DNA of 7,039 bases, from the NCBI GenBank assembly GCA_028869395.1, contig JAGWSE010000382.1:1-7039 (forward strand). The letters run 5' to 3'. Under the pieces are notes generated by a model. That model made no database searches. It saw nothing but the letters and a program-made list of their open reading frames with translations, and had not been told where the DNA came from. Shown here one piece after another: positions 1 through 5,758 of the stretch. The position numbers were made by a program, and so were the translations under genes. The stretch's first letter is position 1. Every line of letters starts with the position of its first letter. Source of the stretch: Alphaproteobacteria bacterium (GTDB taxonomy: Bacteria; Pseudomonadota; Alphaproteobacteria; Caulobacterales; Caulobacteraceae).

Positions 1-1
1 G

Positions 2-802
2 CCCGAGCGGATCGCCCCGGTCGTGAAGAAGGACCGCCTGACCCCGAAGGACTACCTGGCCGTCGTCACCACGCCCTCGATGCTGCGGCTCGTCATGGCG
101 GATCTGTTCCTGGTGCTGGGCCCGGGCACGACGGGGCCGATCTACGTCTTCTTCTTCCATGACGCGAAGGGCTTCTCGCTGAAGACCCAGGTGCCGATCC
201 TGCTGATCCCCTACATGGCGGCGGGCCTATTCGGCGCTCCGATCTGGGGGCGGCTCGCCCAGCGGCTCGGCAAGCACCGGACCGTGCAGGTCGCCTGCGT
301 CTGCTACGCCATCACACAGACCATCCTGATGGCCATCCCGGCCAGGCTCTTCTGGCCGACCTTCGCCGGCATGTTCTGCGTGGGCTTCTGCGCCTCGGCC
401 TTCCTGCTGCTGGTCCGCGCCATGGTCGCCGACGTCGCCGACCAGCTCAGGCTCGAAACCGGCCAGGAGCGTTCGGGCGTGCTCTACGCGCTGGTCACCA
501 TGACCCAGAAGTTCGGCGCCTCGATCACCGTATCGATTATCTATCCGATCCTGGCGGCGGTGGGCTACGATCCCAAGGAGACAGCCCACAACACCGCCCA
601 CGCCATCTGGGGCCTGGAGATGTGCTACCTCTTCGCGCCGATCCTGCTGGTGCTGGTCGGGGGATCCTTCTTCTTCGGCTACAAGCTCACGGCCGAAAAG
701 CAGAAGCAGATCCGAGACGATCTCGAGGCGCTGGCGGCCAAGGGCGCGGAGGCGGCCGAGGAGAGCCTGCTGGGGCCCGGGGAAGCCGCGCCGGCGGCCT
801 AG
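2..802 (+). CDS. GPH-family (MelB-like) MFS sugar:cation symporter, C-terminal half, 5' truncated by window edge
   Basis: The reading frame is open to the left edge, so the gene starts upstream. The GTG at 23 would leave only 259 residues and half the helices, so it is unlikely to be the real start. The visible 266 residues hold about six hydrophobic segments, the expected second half of a 12-helix major facilitator. The stretch MVADVADQ...ETGQERSGVLYAL...TQKFG matches the MFS_2/GPH signature in the C-terminal half (acidic pair, TG.R..G, then K.G), as in Na+/melibiose symporters. The tail after the last helix is a charged, Lys/Glu/Ala-rich cytoplasmic segment. The family moves glycosides, pentosides or hexuronides across the inner membrane with Na+ or H+; the substrate here cannot be read from sequence. 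The gene is convergent with mrp, whose stop codon lies 2 nt beyond this one. Confidence 0.85.
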   Translation, partial: PERIAPVVKKDRLTPKDYLAVVTTPSMLRLVMADLFLVLGPGTTGPIYVFFFHDAKGFSLKTQVPILLIPYMAAGLFGAPIWGRLAQRLGKHRTVQVACVCYAITQTILMAIPARLFWPTFAGMFCVGFCASAFLLLVRAMVADVADQLRLETGQERSGVLYALVTMTQKFGASITVSIIYPILAAVGYDPKETAHNTAHAIWGLEMCYLFAPILLVLVGGSFFFGYKLTAEKQKQIRDDLEALAAKGAEAAEESLLGPGEAAPAA

Positions 803-823
803 GTTTACGCGAGCCCCTTGGCC
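796..823. terminator. Possible bidirectional stem-loop across the transporter/mrp stop codons
   Basis: GGCCTAGG (796-803) can pair with CCTTGGCC (816-823) with a single T-T mismatch, leaving a 12-nt loop. The transporter's stop TAG (800-802) lies in the left arm and the mrp stop (805-807 on the complementary strand) lies in the loop. There is no T-run on either side, so this is not a classical intrinsic terminator. It could slow or end transcription from both converging genes, or be chance in GC-rich DNA. Confidence 0.25.
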
Positions 824-1911
824 ATCTGAAGGAACGCCTGTCCGGCGGCGCTGTCGGGCTGGGTGGCGGCGATCGGCCGGCCGGTGTCGCAGGCTTCCCG
901 CAACCCCACCTCGATCGGGATCTGCGCCAGGAGCGGCGCGCCCAGCCGTTCCGCCTCCTTAGCTCCGCCGCCTTCGCCGAAGATCGGCACGCGCACGCCG
1001 CCCGGGGCCTCGTACCAGGCCATGTTCTCAACCACGCCCAGGATCGGCGTACCGACCTTGCGGAACATGGTCGCCGCGCGGCGGGCGTCCACGAGGGCGA
1101 TCTCCTGCGGGGTCGTCACGATGATCGCGCCGTCCAGTTTCATCCGCTGCACGAGGGTGAGCTGGATGTCCCCGGTGCCGGGCGGCAGGTCGACGATCAG
1201 CACGTCCATCGGCTCCCGCTCGGTTGCCCAGACGCTGGCCATCATGGTGCGCAGCGCCGAGGTGGCCATCGGCCCGCGCCAGATCGCGGCGTTGCCCTCC
1301 TCCACGATGAAGCCGATCGACATCACCTTCACGCCCCAGGCCTCGACAGGGACCAGCCGCTTCTCGGAATCGAAGGTGGGCTCGTCGGTGATCCCCATCA
1401 TCACCGGGGCCGAGGGGCCGTAGATGTCGGCGTCGAGCAGGCCCGCACGAAGGCCGAGCTTGGCGAAGGCGACGGCAAGGTTCACCGAGACCGTCGACTT
1501 GCCGACGCCGCCCTTGCCGCTGGCGACCGCGATCACCTTCCTGACGTGGTCGGGCTTCACGGCTTCCGGCATGGCGCCGAGCTTCGCCTGAGGATCCTCC
1601 GCCACGCGGGCGCGGCTGGGCGTCGCCTGGTAGCGCGGCGCAGGCGCGCTCGGCGCCTCCGCCGTCAGCACGACCTGTGCGGTCGCGACGTTCGCCACCG
1701 CCTGCAAGGCCCGCTCGGCCGCCTCGCGCACCGGGCGGTAGCGCTCCACGTCCTCGGGTGGAACTTCCAGCATGAAGGCGGCGCGGCCGGGTCGCAGCAC
1801 CAGCCCACGCACCAGCCCCGCCTGGCGCAGGCCCTGCCCCGAACGCGGGTCTTTCACCCCATCGAGCGCCTCGAGGACAGCGGCGCGGTCGGGGACGGGC
1901 GGTTCGCTCAT
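805..1911 (-). CDS. mrp: Mrp/NBP35/ApbC-type iron-sulfur carrier P-loop ATPase lacking the CxxC motif
   Basis: Encodes 368 residues. Residues ~8-85 form a MIP18/DUF59-like N-terminal domain, a divergent one with no cysteine. The rest is a SIMIBI-class ATPase: deviant Walker A SGKGGVGKST (131-140), DADIYGPS (160-167) and DLPPGTGD (241-248). These are the hallmarks of Mrp/ApbC, which binds and hands over Fe-S clusters in the cytoplasm. Family members normally carry a C-x-x-C just after the ENM motif to hold the bridging cluster. Here the segment reads ENMAWYEAPGGVR (295-307) with no cysteine, and the whole protein has only Cys341. The start at 1911 is chosen because the family-like sequence begins there and an AAAGG sits 4 nt upstream; the open frame further upstream is low-complexity Arg/Pro/Ser. 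The gene is divergent from hflK and convergent with the transporter. Confidence 0.94.
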   Translation of the reverse strand: MSEPPVPDRAAVLEALDGVKDPRSGQGLRQAGLVRGLVLRPGRAAFMLEVPPEDVERYRPVREAAERALQAVANVATAQVVLTAEAPSAPAPRYQATPSRARVAEDPQAKLGAMPEAVKPDHVRKVIAVASGKGGVGKSTVSVNLAVAFAKLGLRAGLLDADIYGPSAPVMMGITDEPTFDSEKRLVPVEAWGVKVMSIGFIVEEGNAAIWRGPMATSALRTMMASVWATEREPMDVLIVDLPPGTGDIQLTLVQRMKLDGAIIVTTPQEIALVDARRAATMFRKVGTPILGVVENMAWYEAPGGVRVPIFGEGGGAKEAERLGAPLLAQIPIEVGLREACDTGRPIAATQPDSAAGQAFLQMAKGLA

Positions 1912-1915
1912 GACG

Positions 1916-1920
1916 CCTTT
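1916..1920 (-). promoter_or_regulatory. Ribosome binding site of mrp
   Basis: On the minus strand AAAGG lies 4 nt before the ATG at 1911. Together with the protein alignment it supports the MSEPP start over longer upstream starts in the same open frame. Confidence 0.5.
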
Positions 1921-1947
1921 GGCTTGCGTTGGGAGAGAAGGGGTTTC

Positions 1948-1976
1948 ATATCCGGCGGGTTGCGCCGGTTTACAAG
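1948..1976 (-). promoter_or_regulatory. Candidate mrp promoter (heat-shock-like or housekeeping)
   Basis: Reading toward mrp, CTTGTAA (1976-1970) and CCGGATAT (1955-1948) are separated by 14 nt. This resembles a sigma-32 layout (CTTGAAA, then CCCCATnT) with 6 of 7 and 5 of 7 matches. The TTGTAA ... TATGAA reading is a weaker sigma-70 alternative with a 19-nt spacer. Either would start transcription roughly 30 nt before the mrp ATG. A perfect inverted repeat fills the spacer. The evidence is motif-only. Confidence 0.3.
1952..1968. repeat. Perfect inverted repeat in the mrp/hflK divergent region
   Basis: CCGGCG (1952-1957) and CGCCGG (1963-1968) are exact reverse complements separated by GGTTG. 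The repeat lies in the 121-nt non-coding gap between mrp and hflK, between the two boxes of the candidate mrp promoter, as an operator would. It could also act as an RNA hairpin on a leftward transcript reading in. No regulator is encoded nearby. Confidence 0.4.
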
Positions 1977-2032
1977 CCCGACGGCTGACGGCGGCGCCGG
2001 GAGTCCCGTTTGAGCCAATCGCGTCCCGCCTG

Positions 2033-3253
2033 ATGCCCTGGAACGACAACGCAAACCCGGGGCCCTGGGGCTCTCCCACGCCCGAGGATGAAGGGCGCAA
2101 TCGACCGCAGCGTCCCGAGCGCCGTGGCCCCGGCGGGCCGCAGCGCAACGGCGGCCCGGAGTTCGAGGCGGCCCTGGAGCGCCTGCGCCAACGGCTGCGG
2201 CGGCTGCTCGGCGGCCGCGGCGACGGCCTGCGGCCCGGCGTCGTGGCCGCCATCGCGGGCGTGATCTTCGGCCTTTGGGCGCTTTCCGGCGTCTATGTGG
2301 TGCAGCCCAACGAGGAGGCGGTCGTCACCACCTTCGGTGCCTATTCGCGCTCCGCCGGTCCCGGCCTGCGGTATCACCTGCCCGCGCCCATCGAGCAGGT
2401 GCAGAAGGTGGCCGTGACCAACCTCAACCGCATCGACATCGGCGGCACGCCCGACGCGGAGACGCCGCAGGAAAGCCTGATGCTCACGTCGGACGAGAAC
2501 ATCGTCAACCTGACCTTCAGCGTGACCTGGCGGGTGAGCGACGCGGCCCGCTACGTGTTCTCGACGCGCAATCCCGAGGAGGCCGTCAAGGCCGTGGCCG
2601 AGAGCGCCATGCGCGAGGTCATCGGCACCACGCCGCTCGACCAGATCATGACCACCGGCCGCGGCCAGGTGGAGACCCAGACCGCGGATCTCATGCAGAA
2701 GACCCTGGATTCCTGGGGCGCGGGCGTCAGCGTCGTGGGCGTGCAGATCCGCTCGGCCGGACCGCCGCCGGAAGTCATCGCCGCGTTCCGCGACGTGAGC
2801 AACGCCGAGCAGGACCGCGACTCCTCGGTCAACGAAGCGAACACCTACGCCAACCGCGTGGTGAACGAGGCCAAGGGCGACGCCTCCAAGCTGGTCCAGG
2901 CCGCCCAGGCCTACCGCGAGCAGGCGGTGCGGGAAGCGACCGGCGACGCCTCGCGCTTCAGCCAGATCCTGAGCCAGTACCGCCGCGCCCCGGCGGTCAC
3001 CCGCGAGCGGCTGTACCTCGAGACGATGGAACGTGTCCTGGCCCACTCCAACAAGGTGATCGTCAGCGGCAAGGGCACGACCGCTCCGATCATCCTGCCG
3101 CCCGACGTCTTCAAGCCGCGCAATCCGGACGCGGGCCAGCCCGCGCCGCCGCCCGTCCAGGCCTCCCCCGACCAGGGACAGGGCCAGGGCCAGAGCCAGG
3201 GACAGGACCAGCAGCAGGGCGCCGGCGCCAACTCCACGGGGGCCAACCAATGA
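2033..3253 (+). CDS. hflK: HflK, SPFH/band-7 membrane subunit of the FtsH-modulating HflKC complex
   Basis: Encodes 406 residues, close to the E. coli protein (419). The order is: a Pro/Gly/Arg-rich cytoplasmic N-terminus beginning MPWND, typical of HflK; one transmembrane helix (~70-90); a band-7/SPFH domain starting QPNEEAVVTTFGAYS (~91-280); a long Ala/Glu/Lys-rich coiled-coil segment (~255-315); then a conserved tail with LYLETMERVLAHSNKVIV and a Gln/Gly-rich disordered end. HflK and HflC assemble into a large cage around FtsH in the inner membrane and limit its access to membrane substrates. The ATG at 2033 is chosen by the MPWND match. No good Shine-Dalgarno precedes it; the open frame continues upstream without family similarity. 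The stop overlaps the hflC start (ATGA). A DegP-type protease gene, often found after hflKC in alphaproteobacteria, is not present here. Confidence 0.96.
   Translation: MPWNDNANPGPWGSPTPEDEGRNRPQRPERRGPGGPQRNGGPEFEAALERLRQRLRRLLGGRGDGLRPGVVAAIAGVIFGLWALSGVYVVQPNEEAVVTTFGAYSRSAGPGLRYHLPAPIEQVQKVAVTNLNRIDIGGTPDAETPQESLMLTSDENIVNLTFSVTWRVSDAARYVFSTRNPEEAVKAVAESAMREVIGTTPLDQIMTTGRGQVETQTADLMQKTLDSWGAGVSVVGVQIRSAGPPPEVIAAFRDVSNAEQDRDSSVNEANTYANRVVNEAKGDASKLVQAAQAYREQAVREATGDASRFSQILSQYRRAPAVTRERLYLETMERVLAHSNKVIVSGKGTTAPIILPPDVFKPRNPDAGQPAPPPVQASPDQGQGQGQSQGQDQQQGAGANSTGANQ
3173..3220 (+). repeat. Eight tandem CAGGGM-type hexamers encoding a Gln-Xaa tract in the HflK tail
   Basis: The DNA reads as eight consecutive six-base units beginning with CAG (CAGGGA, CAGGGC, CAGGGC, CAGAGC, CAGGGA, CAGGAC, CAGCAG, CAGGGC). 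They encode residues 381-396 of HflK as QG-QG-QG-QS-QG-QD-QQ-QG. Gain or loss of a unit would keep the frame, so tract length may vary between strains. Confidence 0.85.
3238..3242 (+). promoter_or_regulatory. Weak ribosome binding site of hflC inside hflK
   Basis: A G5 run lies 7 nt before the hflC ATG at 3250. It is the only purine stretch at a suitable distance. With the ATGA overlap it suggests coupled translation of hflC by ribosomes finishing hflK. Confidence 0.35.
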
Positions 3254-4149
3254 GCCGCCGCTGGATCGCCCTCTCCGTCGTCGCCGTCGTGGCGCTGATC
3301 GTCGTCCTCAACACCTTCTTCACCGTGGACCAGCGTGACGAGGCGGTGGTCGTCTCGTTCGGCGATCCCATCCGCGTGATCAACGCCCCTGGCCACCCGG
3401 ACGCCGGCCTGCACATGAAGGTCCCGTTTGCGCAAAGCGTGGTGACGCTCGATCGCCGCAACCTCGGCCAGGAAGTCGACCAGGAGGAGATCATCTCCTC
3501 AGACCAGCAGCGGCTCGTCGTCGACGCCTTCATCCGCTATCGGATCGCCGACCCGCTGCAATTCTACCGCACCATGGGCACCGAGCGGACCGCCGCCGAC
3601 CGCATCGAGCGGCTGCTCAACTCGACGCTTCGGGACATCCTGGGCTCGACCACCCAGACCGAGATCATCTCCACCCGCCGGGCCGAGCTGATGCAGCAGG
3701 CGAAGACGACCATGCAGCAACGGGCCAACGCCGCCCGCTTCGGCATCAACGTCATCGACGTGCGCATCAAGCGCGCCGACCTGCCGGCGGCCAACGAGGC
3801 GGCCGTCTTCCGGCGCATGCGCACCGCCCGCGAGCAGATCGCCGCCCAGACCCGCGCCATGGGCGAGCAGCAGAAGCGCGAGATCATGGCCACCGCCGAC
3901 AAGCAGGTGACCATCACGCTGGCCACCGCCACGGAAGAGGCGGAGGAGACCCGCGGCCAGGGCGACGCCCAGCGCACGAAGATCTTCGCCCAGGCTTACG
4001 GCCGCGATCCAAGCTTCGCGGCCTTCTACCGCTCCATGCAGGCCTACGACGACGCGCTCGCCAACGGCGACACCACCATGGTGCTCTCGCCCGACAGCGA
4101 CTTCTTCAAGTACTTCGAGCGCGGCCCGACGGGCGGCGGCCGGCGCTAG
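3250..4149 (+). CDS. hflC: HflC, SPFH/band-7 partner subunit of the HflKC complex
   Basis: Encodes 299 residues; the E. coli protein is 334. An N-terminal uncleaved signal-anchor helix (~5-24) is followed by TVDQRDEAVVVSFG, the start of the band-7 domain (~25-190). Next is an Ala/Glu/Arg-rich coiled-coil region containing EETRGQGDAQRTKIFAQAYGRDP (split at ~232-254), and a C-terminal FYRSMQAYDDAL and SPDSDFFKYFE that closely match HflC of E. coli. It sits in the inner membrane with its bulk in the periplasm and pairs with HflK to regulate FtsH. The start overlaps the hflK stop by four bases (ATGA). The TAG stop (4147-4149) overlaps the stop of the convergent HAD gene on the tetramer CTAG. Confidence 0.96.
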   Translation: MSRRWIALSVVAVVALIVVLNTFFTVDQRDEAVVVSFGDPIRVINAPGHPDAGLHMKVPFAQSVVTLDRRNLGQEVDQEEIISSDQQRLVVDAFIRYRIADPLQFYRTMGTERTAADRIERLLNSTLRDILGSTTQTEIISTRRAELMQQAKTTMQQRANAARFGINVIDVRIKRADLPAANEAAVFRRMRTAREQIAAQTRAMGEQQKREIMATADKQVTITLATATEEAEETRGQGDAQRTKIFAQAYGRDPSFAAFYRSMQAYDDALANGDTTMVLSPDSDFFKYFERGPTGGGRR

Positions 4150-4154
4150 CCGGC
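4139..4154. terminator. GC hairpin with the two convergent stop codons in and next to its loop
   Basis: GCCGGC (4139-4144) and GCCGGC (4149-4154) are self-complementary copies flanking the tetraloop GCTA (4145-4148). The hflC stop TAG (4147-4149) and the HAD stop (4148-4146 on the minus strand) overlap at the loop edge. No T-run follows on either strand, so intrinsic termination is not assured. The perfect 6-bp GC stem at the exact junction makes a bidirectional pause or mRNA 3'-end element plausible. Confidence 0.35.
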
Positions 4155-4817
4155 GTCGCGCGCCTCCAGCATCGCCCTGACCTCGTGCAGGTCGGCGGCG
4201 ATGCGGATGCACAGGCTCTGCATCTCCTCGGTAGGGTCGAGCAGGTCGGGCACCATGACGGTCATCATCCCCGCCCCCGCCGCGGCGCGCACGCCGTTGT
4301 GGGAATCCTCAAGCGCCAGGCAGTCGCCCGGCGCGACGCCGATCGCGGCGGCGGCCTTCAGGAACGGGTCCGGATCCGGTTTGTGGCGGGTCTGCAGTTC
4401 GCGGCTGATGATCGCGTCGAAGCGCCGGACGAGGTCGTGCTGGCCCAGGCTGTGGTCGACGGCAGCCCGCGTCGAAGAAGTGGCGATCGCCCGCGGAAGC
4501 CCCCGCGCGTCCAGCACGTCCAGCAGCTCCACCACCCCCGCTTTCAGCGCGATCCCGCCGGCGGCGATCTCGGTGAAATGCCGCGAGACCTCGGTGCGCC
4601 AGACCTCGATGTCGACGGCCGCGCCGAAGTGCTCCTTGACGATGGCGTCGCTGGCGTAGCCCGGAAGCCCCACCATCCGCTTGAAGAGCTCGAAGGGCAT
4701 CTCGTGGCCCGCGCCGCGCGCGACGGCGGTCATCGCCTCGAACACCACCTGTTCGGTGTCGACGAGCAGGCCGTCCATGTCGAACACGACGGCCTTCGGG
4801 GGACGCGGGAGAGCCAT
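4146..4817 (-). CDS. HAD-superfamily phosphatase/phosphomutase, CbbY/beta-phosphoglucomutase-like
   Basis: Encodes 223 residues, a normal length for a subfamily-I HAD enzyme with a helical cap. Motif I is FDMDGLLVDTE (12-22), with nucleophile Asp13 and general acid Asp15. Motif II is ATSST (112-116). Motif III is Lys146 in HKPDPDPF. Motif IV is LEDSHNGVRAA (169-179) with Glu170/Asp171. The helical cap (~25-90) gives substrate specificity, which cannot be read here: sugar phosphates, phosphoglycolate and beta-phosphoglucomutase substrates all fit the pattern. The enzyme is cytoplasmic. The ATG at 4817 is 7 residues before the first hydrophobic strand; no strong Shine-Dalgarno is seen. It lies 47 nt after serB on the same strand with no terminator between, so the two are probably co-transcribed. 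Its stop overlaps that of hflC. Confidence 0.9.
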   Translation of the reverse strand: MALPRPPKAVVFDMDGLLVDTEQVVFEAMTAVARGAGHEMPFELFKRMVGLPGYASDAIVKEHFGAAVDIEVWRTEVSRHFTEIAAGGIALKAGVVELLDVLDARGLPRAIATSSTRAAVDHSLGQHDLVRRFDAIISRELQTRHKPDPDPFLKAAAAIGVAPGDCLALEDSHNGVRAAAGAGMMTVMVPDLLDPTEEMQSLCIRIAADLHEVRAMLEARDAG

Positions 4818-4864
4818 GGGTCGCTTTAGCCGACTCGCGTGACCCGCCCAAATCAACGCGCGCT

Positions 4865-5758
4865 TCAGTCGGTTACGAACTCGTCCTCGCGGTAGCCCTG
4901 GAAGTAGAGCAGGGCCGTGAGATCGGCATGGTCCACCTTGGCGTCGGCCTGAGCCGCGACAATCGGCTTGGCGCGATAGGCGACGCCCAGGCCCGCCACC
5001 TCGATCATCGCCAGGTCGTTGGCGCCGTCGCCCACCGCCAGCGCGCCGGAGAGCGGCAGCTCCAGCGCATCGGCCTCCTCCAGCAGCGCGGAGAGCTTGG
5101 CCTCGCGCCCCAGGATCGGCTCGCGAACCAGGCCGGTGAGCTCGCCGCCGCCCTCCTCGAGCACGTTGGCGCGATTGTCGTGGAAGCCGGCCGCCGCGGC
5201 CACGCGCCCGGTGAAGAAGGTGAAGCCGCCGGAGACCAGCACGCAGCGCGCGCCGTTGGCCGCCATGGTCCGGACCAGCGTCCGCGCCCCGGGATTGAGC
5301 CGCACGCGCTCGTCGTAGGCCTGCTGCAGGCTGGCGGACGGCAGCCCCCGCAGCAGCGCCACCCGCTCGCGCAGCGCCGTCTCGAACTCGAGCTCGCCGC
5401 GCATCGCGCGTTCGGTGATGGCGGCGATGTGCGGCTTGAGCCCGGCGAAATCGGCCAGCTCGTCCAGGCATTCCACGTTGATGATGGTGGAATCCATGTC
5501 GGCCACCAGCAGCCGCTTCCTCCGGGCGTTCCACGGCTGCACGCAGACGTCGACCGCCCGGCCGGCCAGAGCCGCCTCGGCCACCTCGCGCACCGTCCGT
5601 TCGTCCTCGGCCTCGACCGCCACATCGACGGCGAGCGCGCCCAGCGGCCGGGGCTCCTTGACGCGGGCGCGCGCGCCTGCGAGCGCTTGGGCGAGCGGCC
5701 CCAGCGCCGCAGACGCTGCGCCGGGTTCGGGCGCGACGAGAGTGAGGGCAAGCTGCAT
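4865..5758 (-). CDS. serB: Phosphoserine phosphatase SerB
   Basis: Encodes 297 residues (E. coli SerB is 322). The enzyme dephosphorylates O-phosphoserine in the last step of serine synthesis, in the cytoplasm. The N-terminal ~75 residues form a small regulatory-type alpha/beta domain as in other SerB proteins. The HAD core follows: LLVADMDSTIINVECLDELAD (split at 83-103) with nucleophile Asp87 and Asp89; VSGGFTFF (175-182) with motif II Ser176; Lys221 in GREAKLSAL; and VGDGANDLAMI (242-252) with the Mg2+-binding Asp. The start at 5758 is chosen because MQLALTLV begins the first strand. In-frame ATGs at 5770 and 5779 would extend the protein by 4 or 7 residues into the miaA gene and cannot be excluded. 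The start codon interlocks with that of divergent miaA on CATG (5756-5759). Confidence 0.95.
   Translation of the reverse strand: MQLALTLVAPEPGAASAALGPLAQALAGARARVKEPRPLGALAVDVAVEAEDERTVREVAEAALAGRAVDVCVQPWNARRKRLLVADMDSTIINVECLDELADFAGLKPHIAAITERAMRGELEFETALRERVALLRGLPSASLQQAYDERVRLNPGARTLVRTMAANGARCVLVSGGFTFFTGRVAAAAGFHDNRANVLEEGGGELTGLVREPILGREAKLSALLEEADALELPLSGALAVGDGANDLAMIEVAGLGVAYRAKPIVAAQADAKVDHADLTALLYFQGYREDEFVTD
5744..5748 (+). promoter_or_regulatory. Ribosome binding site of miaA inside serB
   Basis: GAGGG lies 8 nt before the ATG at 5757 and lies within the first codons of serB on the opposite strand. It supports the ATG at 5757 over the in-frame GTG at 5742, and shows that the 5' untranslated region of miaA must be antisense to serB. 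Confidence 0.6.

Noticed and set aside
1998..2008. Small palindrome CGGGAGTCCCG upstream of hflK
   Set aside because: Eleven bases with almost no loop; frequent by chance in such GC-rich sequence and not placed relative to any promoter I can support.
622..2013. Plus-strand open frame of 463 codons antisense to mrp
   Set aside because: Low-complexity Arg/Gly/His sequence opposite a clear Mrp protein; no independent start signal or family resemblance.
2275..3249. Upstream extension of the hflC frame through hflK, suggesting a fused protein
   Set aside because: The extension is the +1 shadow of hflK with Arg/Gly/Pro-rich content. HflC has its own ATG, a membrane anchor right after it, and family-typical length.
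4818..4864. Possible terminator or promoter between serB and the HAD gene (CGCGT/ACGCG pairing; GCTAAAGC resembling a -10 box)
   Set aside because: The stem is only 5 bp with a 15-nt loop and no T-run. The -10-like box has no -35 at the right spacing and lies almost at the start codon.
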